Assembly: GCF_008042275.1 (NCBI RefSeq)
Contig: NZ_RDBK01000043.1
Coordinates: 1,342,548 to 1,406,547, forward strand
Source of the DNA: Streptomyces sp. OR43
GTDB lineage: Bacteria > Actinomycetota > Actinomycetes > Streptomycetales > Streptomycetaceae
Direction: 5' to 3'
DNA: 64,000 bases
Shown: piece by piece, positions 1-7,910 of the stretch
How the letters are laid out: the number at the start of each line of letters is the position of its first letter
Position numbering within the stretch: position 1 is the stretch's first letter
Translations under genes and position numbers: made by a program
Notes under the pieces: model-generated
Told to the model about the DNA's origin: nothing
The model's input: the letters and a program-made list of their open reading frames with translations, nothing else
Databases searched by the model: none

Positions 1-48
1 CCGGGAGGCGCCTCAGCCACACCTGCTGCCCTGTCGCCCAGGGGCGGT

Positions 49-729
49 TTACGGCTCGAACTTGTACCCGAGACCCCGCACCGTCACGAGGAAGCGCGGG
101 GCACCCGGGTCCGGCTCGATCTTGGCGCGCAGCCGCTTCACGTGGACGTCGAGGGTCTTGGTGTCGCCCACGTAGTCCGCGCCCCAGACCCGGTCGATCA
201 GCTGCATCCGGGTCAGCACCCGGCCGGCGTTGCGCAGCAGCATCTCCAGCAGGTCGAACTCCTTCAGCGGCAGGTCGACCTTGCCGCCGGAGACCGTGAC
301 GACGTGCCGGTCCACGTCCATCCGCACCGGGCCGGCCTCCAGCGCGGCCGGAGTGACCTCCTCCGGCTCCCCGCGGCGGCGCAGCACCGCGCGGATGCGG
401 GCGACGAGCTCGCGCGAGGAGAAGGGCTTGGTCACATAGTCGTCGGCCCCTATTTCCAGACCGACGACCTTGTCGATCTCGCTGTCCTTGGCGGTGACCA
501 TGATCACGGGGACGTTGGACTTGCTGCGCAGCTGCCGGCAGACCTCGGTGCCGGGCAGGCCGGGCAGCATCAGGTCGAGGAGCACGAGGTCGGCGCCGTT
601 GCGCTCGAACTCGTCCAGGCCGTCGGGTCCGGTGGCCGCGATGGCGACCTCGAAGCCTTCCTTGCGGAGCATGTAGGACAGGACGTCGCTGAAGGATTCC
701 TCATCCTCGACGACAAGCACTCGGGTCAC
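49..729 (-). CDS. phoP: PhoP-type response regulator (OmpR family)
   Basis: This is a 226-aa OmpR/PhoB-type response regulator of the phosphate-starvation system. The receiver domain covers residues 1-120, with acidic pocket residues E8/D9, phospho-acceptor D52 in LLLDLMLPG and the conserved Lys of VTKPF near residue 101. The C-terminal winged helix (about 130-226) ends in the typical VRGLGYKF. The start is a GTG overlapping the phoR stop by 4 nt (GTGA), so the two are translationally coupled. The neighbours (phoR upstream, divergent phoU and mtpA, a PHO box between) match the Streptomyces phoU/phoR-phoP locus; the mycobacterial equivalent is RegX3. It is expected to bind 11-bp GTTCA-type repeats and autoregulate. 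Confidence 0.96.
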   Translation of the reverse strand: MTRVLVVEDEESFSDVLSYMLRKEGFEVAIAATGPDGLDEFERNGADLVLLDLMLPGLPGTEVCRQLRSKSNVPVIMVTAKDSEIDKVVGLEIGADDYVTKPFSSRELVARIRAVLRRRGEPEEVTPAALEAGPVRMDVDRHVVTVSGGKVDLPLKEFDLLEMLLRNAGRVLTRMQLIDRVWGADYVGDTKTLDVHVKRLRAKIEPDPGAPRFLVTVRGLGYKFEP

Positions 730-2000
730 GGAAGAGCCTCCGGGGCAGGGAACGAATCAAAAGTGTCGGGTGCGGCGCCCGGGTGGGACGCCTCGTCGCC
801 GTTGACGATGAGGGGACCGCCCGATGTGCGGTCCCGGGCCCGTACGGAGCCCGCTTCGGGCAGCCGCAGGGTGAAGGTGGAGCCCTGACCCTCCGAGCTC
901 CAGACGGTGACCTCCCCGCCGTGCGAGGCGGCCACGTGCTTGACGATGGCGAGGCCGAGGCCGGTGCCACCGGTGGCGCGCGAGCGGGCCGGGTCGACGC
1001 GGTAGAAGCGTTCGAAGACCCGTTCCCGGTCCTTCTCCGAGATGCCGAAGCCCTGGTCGGTCACGGCGATCTCGATCTCGTCCCCGCCGGGTACGACCAC
1101 CCGGCGTACGGCGATGCCGACGCGGGTGCGGGCGGGGCTGTAGTTGACGGCGTTCTCGACGAGGTTGCCGAGCGCGGCGGCGAGCTGGCCGCGGTTGCCC
1201 CATATGCGGAGATCGGCGGTGCCGCCCGAGGCCATGGTGATCTGCTTGGAGCCGGCCTGCTGCCGGCAGCGGTCGATGGCTTCGGCGACCAGCTCGTCGA
1301 CCCGGACCGGCTCGGCGTCCTCCAGCGGGTCGTCGTTCTGCACCCGGGAGAGGTCGATGAGCTCCTGTACGAGGTTGGTGAGCCGGGTCGCCTCTATCTG
1401 CATCCGTCCCGCGAACCGCTCCACCGCCTCCGGATCGTCGGAGGCGTCCATGACGGCCTCCGAGAGCAGGGACAGCGCACCGGTCGGGGTCTTGAGCTCA
1501 TGGCTGACGTTGGCGACGAAGTCGCGCCGGACCGCTTCGATACGGCGGGCCTCGGTGAGGTCCTCGACCAGCAGCAGCACCAGCCGGGAGCCCAGTGGGG
1601 CGACCCGGGCGGAGACCGCGAGGGCCTCGCCCCGGCCCGTACCGCGCCGGGGAAGGTCCAGCTCGACCTGTCGTATCTCCCCGTCACGGCGGGTGTCCCG
1701 CGCCATGTTCAGCATCGGCTCGACGGCCAGACGGCCTCCCCTGACCAGTCCCAGCGCGTACGCGGCGGAGCTGGCCTTGACGACGCTGTCGCTCTCGTCG
1801 AGCACGACCGCGGAGGAGCTGAGCACGGACAGGACCGTGTCGACGCCGGGAGGCAGGGGGGCGCCGCTGTCGGGCCGCAGGGACGTACGCGTGGGTTTCT
1901 TCTGGTCGCGCTCGCTCCAGCGGAACGCCAGCATCGCGATCACGCCGGTACACACCCCGGCGATCGCTGCAGCTGCGGCGACCGCCGCGTTCACGTCCAT
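726..2000 (-). CDS. phoR: PhoR-type sensor histidine kinase
   Basis: This is a 424-aa membrane histidine kinase partnered with PhoP. A hydrophobic segment at residues 4-26 anchors it. A PAS-like region spans about 52-150. The dimerisation helix carries phospho-acceptor H167 in VSHELKTP. The HATPase domain has NLVENAVNYSP (N box) and glycine boxes GFGIS and GTGLGLAIVKH. Like SenX3/PhoR it has one N-terminal membrane segment and no large extracellular sensor. Its start ATG follows CTGGAG. It is transcribed ahead of phoP and divergently from phoU, and phosphate signalling through PhoU is the known arrangement in Streptomyces. Confidence 0.96.
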   Translation of the reverse strand: MDVNAAVAAAAAIAGVCTGVIAMLAFRWSERDQKKPTRTSLRPDSGAPLPPGVDTVLSVLSSSAVVLDESDSVVKASSAAYALGLVRGGRLAVEPMLNMARDTRRDGEIRQVELDLPRRGTGRGEALAVSARVAPLGSRLVLLLVEDLTEARRIEAVRRDFVANVSHELKTPTGALSLLSEAVMDASDDPEAVERFAGRMQIEATRLTNLVQELIDLSRVQNDDPLEDAEPVRVDELVAEAIDRCRQQAGSKQITMASGGTADLRIWGNRGQLAAALGNLVENAVNYSPARTRVGIAVRRVVVPGGDEIEIAVTDQGFGISEKDRERVFERFYRVDPARSRATGGTGLGLAIVKHVAASHGGEVTVWSSEGQGSTFTLRLPEAGSVRARDRTSGGPLIVNGDEASHPGAAPDTFDSFPAPEALP

Positions 2001-2073
2001 GGCTCCAGGTTATGCGGCTCCACCGACACTCTCCCAGCCGTCCGAGTGCCTATCCGAACACTCGTCGCCCAGA

Positions 2074-2106
2074 GTTCACCGAGGGGCAAGCGCCGGTTCA
2101 CTTGGC
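2074..2106. promoter_or_regulatory. PHO box (PhoP direct-repeat operator) between phoR and phoU
   Basis: GTTCACC at 2074 and GTTCACT at 2096 are exactly 22 bp apart. A weaker GGCAAGC unit at 2085 sits between them, giving three 11-bp direct-repeat units. This is the published architecture of Streptomyces PhoP sites (GTTCACC consensus). The site lies in the divergent phoR/phoU intergenic region, so it should control both the phoR-phoP and phoU-mtpA transcripts. Confidence 0.85.
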
Positions 2107-2198
2107 CGGTCGGAACCCGACGCGTACGGCCGTCACGGTGGCACCGTGGGGTTCAGAGCTGGCCCCGGCCTCGGTTCAGAACTGGAGAGGGACTTCCC

Positions 2199-2876
2199 AT
2201 GCGTGACGCGTACCACGAGGAACTCGATTCGATCGGCGAAGGGCTGGTCGAGATGGCCCGGCTCGTCGGATCGGCGATCGGCCGGGCGACGACGTCCATG
2301 CTCGACGCCGACCTCAAGCTCGCGGAGACCGTGATCGCCGCGGACCAGAAGGTCGACGACCTCCAGCACGACCTGGAGGCCCGGGCCATCGCGCTGCTGG
2401 CCCGCCAGCAGCCGGTGGCGACCGATCTGCGGATCGTGGTCACCTCGCTGCGGATGAGCGCCGACCTGGAGCGCTCGGGCGACCTCGCCCAGCACGTCGC
2501 CAAGCTGGCCCGGCTGCGCTTCCCGCAGAAGGCGGTCCCGGACGACCTGCACGCCACCATCCTGGAGATGGGCCAGCTCGCGCAGCGCCTGATGGCCAAG
2601 GCCGCCGAGGTCATCATCACCAAGGACGTCGACCTGGCGCTCCAGCTGGAGCAGGACGACGACGAGATGGACCTGCTGCACCGCACGCTGTTCCAGCACC
2701 TGATGGACGACCGCTGGAAGCACGGCATCGAGACGGCCGTCGACGTGACGCTGCTCGGCCGCTACTACGAGCGGTTCGCCGACCACGCGGTCTCGGTGGC
2801 CAAGCGCGTCGTCTATCTGGTGACGGGCGAGCACGCGGACGAGATCCAGCAGCCGACGCCGGTCGAGGGGGCGTAA
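2199..2876 (+). CDS. phoU: Phosphate transport system regulatory protein PhoU
   Basis: This 225-aa all-helical protein contains the two PhoU repeats. Motifs such as DLEARAIALLARQQPVA, LRMSADLERSGDLAQHV and the second-repeat YERFADHAVSVAKRV (E/D metal-binding residues) are characteristic. It is a cytoplasmic negative modulator linking phosphate uptake to PhoR. I chose the ATG at 2199, downstream of GGAGAGGGA, because the longer upstream open frame is only antisense to phoR. It is divergent from phoR-phoP across a PHO box and followed by mtpA. Streptomyces phoU is PhoP-activated, which fits the operator seen here. Confidence 0.95.
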   Translation: MRDAYHEELDSIGEGLVEMARLVGSAIGRATTSMLDADLKLAETVIAADQKVDDLQHDLEARAIALLARQQPVATDLRIVVTSLRMSADLERSGDLAQHVAKLARLRFPQKAVPDDLHATILEMGQLAQRLMAKAAEVIITKDVDLALQLEQDDDEMDLLHRTLFQHLMDDRWKHGIETAVDVTLLGRYYERFADHAVSVAKRVVYLVTGEHADEIQQPTPVEGA

Positions 2877-3071
2877 CCGGCCGCACCCGCACAGCCGGCC
2901 GCGGACGCATCCGGCGCCAGGGACTCGCACATGCGTTCCTGCGCGTGTGCGCCGTTGATGCGCCCGCCCGGCTGGGCATGCAATGGGGTGGGGCGGCACG
3001 ACCTTTCCGTACGCCCCGGTCGCGGGCCCCGGGCGGGCGTGCGGCCCTGTCGTACACCTTGAGGAGGAACC

Positions 3072-3221
3072 ATGGCCGATTCCCCCACGACCGAACCCCA
3101 GCAGGAGACACCCGCCGACGTGGCGCACCGGGGCGTCGTCGGCGCCTGCGGCTGCGGATCGGGCTGCGGGTGCGGCTGCCAGTCCGGCGCGCCGTGCCAG
3201 TGCGGCGGCTGCTCCGGCTGA
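3072..3221 (+). CDS. mtpA: Small cysteine-rich metallothionein-like protein
   Basis: This 49-aa ORF is too short for routine ORF calling but has a strong ribosome site (GAGGAGG at 3061) four bases before its ATG. The N-terminal half is polar. The C-terminal half carries eight cysteines in CGC, CGCGC and CQCGGC spacings, ending GGCSG. That composition and its position directly after phoU match mtpA, the PhoP-dependent putative metallothionein gene described in S. lividans and S. coelicolor. It probably binds soft metal ions in the cytoplasm. The metal is not deducible from sequence. Confidence 0.85.
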   Translation: MADSPTTEPQQETPADVAHRGVVGACGCGSGCGCGCQSGAPCQCGGCSG

Positions 3222-3246
3222 CCGGGAGCGCGCAGCGGCAGAGGGC

Positions 3247-3279
3247 GCCCCGCACGGACCGACAGGGTCCGCGCGGGGC
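3247..3279. terminator. Bidirectional hairpin terminator between mtpA and the MFS gene
   Basis: A 14-bp stem with one mismatch (arms 3247-3260 and 3266-3279, 5-nt loop) sits between the two convergent genes. There is no U-tract, which is usual for Streptomyces terminators. Confidence 0.6.
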
Positions 3280-3294
3280 CGCCCCGTGCCCGGA

Positions 3295-4674
3295 TCAGAC
3301 GGCCCGGTCCACAGCGGGCCCGGCACCGGCACCCTGAACCGCCCCCGCCCCGACCGCTCCGGCGGCATCGACGACCCCGCCCGCTTCGGCCGACCCGGCC
3401 GCTCCGCCCGCTCCGGCCGGCCCGCTCACGGCCGCGGGTGCCGGCGCCGGAGCCGCGCCCTCCCGCGGCAGGTTCCGCATCAGCAGCCAGTAGCCGAACG
3501 CCGCCGCGGTACCCAGGACCGCACACGTACCCCACAGCCACCCGGCGCCGAAGTGGTCGATCACCACACCGGACATCAGCGGGGCCACGAGCGCCGCAGC
3601 CGACCAGGACAGGGCGTACATGCCCTGGTAGCGGCCCCGGCCGTGAGCCGGTGAGAGCTGGACGACCAGACCGTTCTGCACGGGCGCGTTGACGATCTCG
3701 GCGACCGTCCAGACGCAGATGGTCAGCGCGTAGAGCGCCACCGAACCGGCGAAGGCCGTCAGCCCGAACCCGTACCCGGCGAGCAGCGACGACACGATGA
3801 GCAGCCGGCGCGGGTCGCGGCTCTGGATGAACCGGGTGACCGGGATCTGGAGCACCACGATGAGCACGCCGTTGACGGCGACCGCCGCGCCGAAGTCGGA
3901 ACTGCTGAACCCGTCGGCCCCCATGGCCACCGGCAGCCCCACATACCCCTGCTGGAAGATCAGGGCGATCACGAACGACAGCCCGACGACGCCCATGAAC
4001 CGTCCGTCGCGCAGCACCGTGCCGAGCCGGACGCCATCGCCGGCGGCACGCGCGTCCGTGGCCGTGGACGGGGCCTTCTGCGGCCGGGACTCCGGCACCT
4101 TCGTGAAGACGACGATCGCGCAGCACAGCGTCATCACCGCCTCGCCGACAAAGCCGGCGAGGTAGCTGTACTCGGCGACGAACCCTGCCCCGGCGGACGA
4201 GACCGCGAACCCCAGGTTGATCGCCCAGTAGTTGAGCGAGAAGGCCCGCACCCTGTCCTTCGCCGGGACGATGTCGGCGATCATCGCCTGCACCGCGGGA
4301 CGTGAGGCACTGCTGGCCATGCCGACGCAGAAGGCGACGGCGGCGATCGCCACCGGATGGACCATGAAGCCGAGCACGGCCACCGAGACGGCGGTCGACA
4401 GCTGCGCGACGAGCATCGTGGGCCGCCGCCCGAAACGGTCCGTCATCACGCCGGCCACCAGCGAGGAGACGACCCCGCCGAGCCCGTGCAACGCGGCGAC
4501 CAGCCCGGCGTACGAGGCGGAGTACCCCCGGTCCAGGGTCAGGTACAGGGCCATGAAGGTGGCGACGAACGCCCCGAGGCGGTTGACCAGGGTGCTGGTC
4601 CACAGCCACCAGAACTCTCTGGGGAGACCGGAGACGGATTCACGGGTGGCCCGTCTGAGACCGGCGACAGACAT
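3295..4674 (-). CDS. MFS transporter
   Basis: This is a 459-aa major facilitator protein with about 12 hydrophobic segments. The loop 2-3 signature MTDRFGRRPTM is present. The C-terminus is an Ala/Gly/Pro-rich cytoplasmic tail of about 50 residues with no predicted fold. The start chosen is ATG at 4674 (MSVAGLRRATRE) with a GGGGG stretch upstream; the open frame continues further only as antisense to gpmA. It is convergent with mtpA and divergent from gpmA. Substrate unknown; the closest general type is a drug or small-molecule exporter. Confidence 0.85.
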   Translation of the reverse strand: MSVAGLRRATRESVSGLPREFWWLWTSTLVNRLGAFVATFMALYLTLDRGYSASYAGLVAALHGLGGVVSSLVAGVMTDRFGRRPTMLVAQLSTAVSVAVLGFMVHPVAIAAVAFCVGMASSASRPAVQAMIADIVPAKDRVRAFSLNYWAINLGFAVSSAGAGFVAEYSYLAGFVGEAVMTLCCAIVVFTKVPESRPQKAPSTATDARAAGDGVRLGTVLRDGRFMGVVGLSFVIALIFQQGYVGLPVAMGADGFSSSDFGAAVAVNGVLIVVLQIPVTRFIQSRDPRRLLIVSSLLAGYGFGLTAFAGSVALYALTICVWTVAEIVNAPVQNGLVVQLSPAHGRGRYQGMYALSWSAAALVAPLMSGVVIDHFGAGWLWGTCAVLGTAAAFGYWLLMRNLPREGAAPAPAPAAVSGPAGAGGAAGSAEAGGVVDAAGAVGAGAVQGAGAGPAVDRAV

Positions 4675-4771
4675 ACGGGTTCCCCCAGGACGTACGGATG
4701 CGGATGCCGGCGGTAAGCGGTCCGCCGACGGTCCGAACATTACAAATCCTGGATTCGGCGCTGCCACCCAA

Positions 4772-4788
4772 TTGACGGCCGGCGTCAA
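4772..4788 (+). promoter_or_regulatory. Palindromic TTGACG-N5-CGTCAA site upstream of gpmA
   Basis: TTGACG and CGTCAA form an inverted repeat 70 bp before gpmA, in the divergent MFS/gpmA gap. TTGACG could be a -35 element, or the palindrome could be an operator. No matching -10 is certain. Confidence 0.3.
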
Positions 4789-4857
4789 TCCACGCGGCTC
4801 TGTCCGCCCTGTGGCCGGGCGCGCGCGGCCCGTACGGGTTCGATTACGCTCGGACCC

Positions 4858-5619
4858 ATGGCCGACGCACCGTACAAGCTGATCCTCCTCCGCCACGGCG
4901 AGAGCGAATGGAACGCGAAGAACCTGTTCACCGGATGGGTGGACGTCAACCTCACCGAGAAGGGCGAGAAGGAGGCGGTCCGCGGCGGTGAGCTGCTCAA
5001 GGACGCCGGCCTGCTCCCCGATGTACTGCACACCTCGCTCCAGAAGCGCGCCATCCGCACCGCCCAGCTCGCGCTGGAGTCCGCGGACCGCCACTGGATC
5101 CCCGTCCACCGCTCCTGGCGCCTGAACGAGCGCCACTACGGCGCCCTCCAGGGCAAGGACAAGGCGCAGACGCTCGCCGAGTTCGGCGAGGAGCAGTTCA
5201 TGCTCTGGCGCCGCTCGTACGACACCCCGCCGCCCGCCCTCGAGGACGGCACCGAGTTCTCCCAGAGCGACGACGCGCGCTACGCGACGATCCCGCCGGA
5301 GCTGCGCCCGCGCACGGAGTGCCTCAAGGACGTCGTCGTCCGCATGCTGCCGTACTGGTACGACGGCATCGTCCCGGACCTGCTGGCCGGCCGCACGGTC
5401 CTGGTCGCCGCGCACGGCAACAGCCTCCGTGCCCTGGTCAAGCACCTCGACGGCGTCTCGGACGAGGCCATCGCGGGCCTGAACATCCCGACGGGCATCC
5501 CGCTCGCGTACGAACTGGACGAGAACTTCCGCCCGTTGAAGCCGGGCGGGACGTACCTGGACCCGGACGCGGCGAAGGCCGCCATCGAGGCCGTGAAGAA
5601 CCAGGGCAAGAAGAAGTAA
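4858..5619 (+). CDS. gpmA: 2,3-bisphosphoglycerate-dependent phosphoglycerate mutase
   Basis: This 253-aa cytosolic glycolytic enzyme interconverts 3- and 2-phosphoglycerate. It has the histidine phosphatase motif [10 protein letters not shown] with phospho-His H13, [14 protein letters not shown], and the second catalytic His in [10 protein letters not shown]. Length is normal for dPGM. The last codons read ...KNQGKKK-stop. The core repeat of the inserted AICE (5596-5613) lies within these codons. The other copy at 24387 reads KNQGKK-stop, so the element appears to have replaced the native 3' end, adding one lysine and a new terminator. It adjoins phoU/phoRP as gpm1 adjoins senX3-regX3 in mycobacteria. 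Confidence 0.96.
   Translation: MADAPYKLILLRHGESEWNAKNLFTGWVDVNLTEKGEKEAVRGGELLKDAGLLPDVLHTSLQKRAIRTAQLALESADRHWIPVHRSWRLNERHYGALQGKDKAQTLAEFGEEQFMLWRRSYDTPPPALEDGTEFSQSDDARYATIPPELRPRTECLKDVVVRMLPYWYDGIVPDLLAGRTVLVAAHGNSLRALVKHLDGVSDEAIAGLNIPTGIPLAYELDENFRPLKPGGTYLDPDAAKAAIEAVKNQGKKK
5596..5613. other. attL core of the AICE (18-bp repeat, copy 1)
   Basis: The 18-bp sequence AAGAACCAGGGCAAGAAG lies in the last codons of gpmA and is repeated exactly at 24387-24404, 18,791 bp away. The sequences beyond each copy differ. The int gene is the nearest element gene on this side, as is normal for AICEs. Confidence 0.85.
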
Positions 5620-5632
5620 GCAGAGCTGAAGT

Positions 5633-5674
5633 AGCCCCCCACCTGCGGGTTTTCCGCTTGGTGGGGGGCTTCTT
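5633..5674 (+). terminator. Terminator supplied by the element after gpmA
   Basis: An 11-bp G/C-rich perfect stem (5633-5643 with 5660-5670) is followed by TCTT, 14 bp past the gpmA stop. It lies on the element side of attL, so it replaces the native terminator now stranded at 24421. Confidence 0.8.
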
Positions 5675-5680
5675 GGTGCG

Positions 5681-5701
5681 CTGGGCCGTCTGTGGGCCGT
5701 C
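5681..5701. repeat. Candidate integrase arm-site repeat (left)
   Basis: CTGGGCCGTC-NN-TGGGCCG(T/C)C occurs here and at 24264-24284 with 18 of 21 bases identical, in the same orientation and just inside each element end. In the circular form the two would flank the attP core by roughly 70 and 100 bp, as expected for arm-type Int/Xis binding sites. Confidence 0.5.
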
Positions 5702-5705
5702 GCGG

Positions 5706-5894
5706 TCAGATACTGCGGAGTCCCACTCGTACCGAAACCAGGAAGGCAAGCGGGAGGACAGCGGCAGGTTCGGCGCCGACCCACACCGCAAGCGTCGCGC
5801 CTCCGAGGCCGATGAGGACCAGAGGCAGCTCACGGGGGATGAGGTCGATACGCAGTCCGCGTCGTGGCACCATGGGCTTCTCCGTAGGGCGCAT
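5706..5894 (-). CDS. Small hypothetical membrane protein at the element's left end
   Basis: This 62-aa ORF has a good ribosome site (AGGAGA, five bases before ATG). A hydrophobic stretch at about residues 22-55 could form one long or two short membrane segments after a basic N-terminus (MRPTEKPMVPRRG). I do not recognise a family. It lies between attL and the integrase and points toward gpmA. It could be a Spd-like spread protein or an orphan membrane peptide. Confidence 0.5.
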   Translation of the reverse strand: MRPTEKPMVPRRGLRIDLIPRELPLVLIGLGGATLAVWVGAEPAAVLPLAFLVSVRVGLRSI

Positions 5895-5936
5895 TACTTC
5901 TCCTATCGCACTGGTGAATAAGTGTGCCGACGGGGC

Positions 5937-5973
5937 GAGGGGCCGCTCATGCCCGTGAGCGGCCCCTCTTTTT
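5937..5973 (+). terminator. Intrinsic terminator with T-tract
   Basis: A perfect 13-bp stem (5937-5949 with 5956-5968), a 6-nt loop and a T5 run form an unusually canonical rho-independent terminator for this genus. On the plus strand it would be a second barrier to gpmA read-through into the element. Confidence 0.75.
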
Positions 5974-6113
5974 CCCTCGATGGCTTAGTGGACTTTAGCG
6001 GCCCACCGAGGGGTGCTACAAATCCGCAGCTAAAACGCGCTATTGGCAGCACACCTCAGCTTTAGAACGACGCCACGAGTGGCGTGGTGAGCAGCCCTCC
6101 GGCGTCCGAATCA

Positions 6114-6146
6114 AGGATCACCTACGAAAAAATCGTAGGTGATCCT
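6114..6146. repeat. Perfect 14-bp inverted repeat with A5 loop
   Basis: The arms 6114-6127 and 6133-6146 are perfectly complementary around AAAAA, in the roughly 500-bp gene-free stretch 5974-6473. It could terminate the leftward int operon, bind a regulator, or be a structured replication site. It is not followed by a T-run on either strand. Confidence 0.55.
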
Positions 6147-6265
6147 GTCGGACTGAAGGGGCCCGTCGAGCCAGCACCCGCCCTGGCAACCGCAGCGACC
6201 AGGAGGCCAGGTGACGGGCCCACAGGGGCGAGCATGAGACGCGAAAATGTTGCGGCCAGGGGAAC

Positions 6266-6420
6266 ATTCACGTGTGGTGATTCCAAATGCCAGCTTCGAC
6301 AATGCTGCGGGGCGGGGAATTCACGTGTGGTGATTCCAAATGCCAGCTTCGACAATGCTGCGGGGCGGGGAATTCACGTGTGGTGATTCCAAATGCCAGC
6401 TTCGACAGTCCTGTGGGGCG
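6266..6420. repeat. Three tandem copies of a 53-bp repeat downstream of int
   Basis: Copies begin at 6266, 6319 and 6372. The first two are essentially identical over 53 bp. The third diverges after about 38 bp. Each includes CACGTGTGGTGATTCC and a G-rich tail. Short ORFs through it are just repeats of the repeat. It occupies the rest of the gene-free region between the left end and int. Confidence 0.9.
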
Positions 6421-6473
6421 ACATTGCGGCACCGGGCAGGGAGCGGGCGGCTTGTGCTGCGGAGTATCTCCCC

Positions 6474-7701
6474 TCAGGCGAACACGGCAGCAATCGCCTT
6501 GCGGGTGCGCTCCTGGCTCGACGGCATGAGGTGCGCGTACACCCGCAGTGTGAGGCCGGGGTCCGAGTGCCCGAGGTACTCGGCAAGCGCCTTGATGTTC
6601 TCCCCAGCGTCCAGCAGCACCGACGCGTAGAAGTGCCGCATGGCGTGCATGCCGTTCTCGCGTGACTCGGCGTGCGGAGCGCCGGCCGCCGGGACCGGGA
6701 TGACTCCCGCCGAGGCCAGAGCCGGTTTCCACGCTTCCTCGTTCAGCGAGGTGCGCCAGACATGACCACCGCGCGGTCCCATGAAGATGAGCCGCTTGGT
6801 CACCAGCGGTCCGCCCGCGACCTTCCACGGCAACGTGATCTCGACCGGCGGGAACTGCTTCATGTGGGCCCGAAGTACCTCAGCGACCGGGCCGGGGAGC
6901 GGCACGTCCCGCAGCTTGCCGCCCTTGGGCGGAGCGAAGACCGGCTTGCTGCGGCTCAGCTTGAGCTGCTGGACGACATGCAACGTGTCCGACCGGAAGT
7001 CGATCGCGTCCACCGCGACACCCAGGATCTCGCCTTGCCGCAGGCCGCAGGCCGCAGCCGCCGCCCAGGTCGACCATCGCCTGATACCGCTCCGGCATGC
7101 CCGCTCGCACCGCGAAGAGCCGTTCCGTAGTCCAAGGCGTGACGCGCTTCGTGTCCACGGTCGGCGGCCGTACCGAGCGGGCGGCGCAAGGGTTCCGAGG
7201 AAGGTGCCCGTCGTCCACGGCCGCGCTGAGAGCCGCCCGGACGTTGGAGTAGATCGTCCGGGCGTACGAGCCACGTACACCGTTCGCCTGGAGCTGCTGC
7301 ACCCAGTCGCGGATGTGCGCCGGCTGGAACGAACCAAGTGGACGCGTGCCGAGGTACGGGAACGCGTGCAGCCGAAGCTGCGACTCCATTGAGGCTTGCG
7401 TGTTGGGGTCCGCGCCTTGTGTGGACACCCAGCCCTCCGCGTATTGCTGGAAGGTGGTCCGGGCCGCGCGGGGATCGATGTACTGTCCCCGCGCCATGTC
7501 CGCCTCAGTATGGGCCAGCCACTGATCAGCGAGCCGCTTCTGTCGGTCCGGGAAGCTCTTCGACTTCTCCGTGCCGTCCGGCCCGACATAGCGCGCGCGG
7601 TAGCGGGACCCCACTCCGTAGCGATCCGACTTCACCTTGCGAGGCTTACCGTCAGGGTCGGTCACGGTCACGAACCAGCGGTCCTGAATGTGTCCGGCCA
7701 T
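6474..7701 (-). pseudogene. int: AICE tyrosine recombinase/integrase, frameshifted
   Basis: The N-terminal part (SAM-like core-binding domain) reads from ATG 7701 (MAGHIQDRWFV). The C-terminal catalytic part reads in another frame down to 6474, with HAMRHFYAS (H-x-x-R), EYLGHSDPGLT and the nucleophile in LRVYAHLMP. The frame changes at 7037-7057, where a 7-bp unit GCCGCAG is present three times. Deleting one unit restores GCGLRQGEILGV, the box holding the first catalytic Arg, and gives a normal 406-aa integrase. As it stands translation yields about 273 aa without the catalytic residues. The break could be a real mutation, reversible slippage or a sequencing error. The gene starts at TGATG overlapping xis. 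Confidence 0.9.
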
Positions 7702-7910
7702 CAGGCAGCCGCCTCGCTCCGGCGGGAGTCGACCCAGGCCCGTACGTCGTCGGGGTCGAAGCGGAGGTGCCGGCCGACACGGAAGCCGCGGGGGCCGGTC
7801 CGCTTCCGGCGCCACTGGTAGACCGTCTCGACGCTGGGCAGCTCGAACATCTCGACTAGGTCGTCAGGCGTCAGATAGCGACTCGGCAGAGGAAGCGCCA
7901 TGGTCACCAC
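7701..7910 (-). CDS. xis: Excisionase / helix-turn-helix (MerR-like) DNA-binding protein
   Basis: This 69-aa protein contains a single winged-helix domain of the HTH_17/excisionase type. It has YLTPDDLVEMFELPSVETVYQW for the HTH and GRHLRFDPDDVRAWVDSRR for the wing and recognition part. It overlaps the end of repSA by a few bases and the start of int by one base, which is the fixed rep-xis-int order of AICEs. It should bind attachment-site arms and direct excision. ATG 7901 is an alternative start. Confidence 0.85.
   Translation of the reverse strand: MVTMALPLPSRYLTPDDLVEMFELPSVETVYQWRRKRTGPRGFRVGRHLRFDPDDVRAWVDSRRSEAAA

Noticed and set aside
783-2198. Long plus-strand frame fused in frame to phoU
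   Set aside because: It is antisense to phoR; phoU has its own ATG with a ribosome site at 2199, and no family extends PhoU in this way.
5596-5613. tRNA gene as the attachment site
   Set aside because: No cloverleaf or anticodon arm is seen; the core encodes the last residues of gpmA.
3295-5784. An 829-codon open frame on the minus strand that spans the MFS gene and gpmA
   Set aside because: The N-terminal 370 codons are antisense to gpmA and the intergenic gap; the MFS fold begins at ATG 4674.
5937-5973. A small RNA ending at the strong terminator
   Set aside because: The terminator is convincing but I see no promoter or conserved stretch upstream on the plus strand.
6266-6420. CRISPR array
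   Set aside because: The units are head-to-tail copies with no variable spacers, and there are no cas genes in the window.
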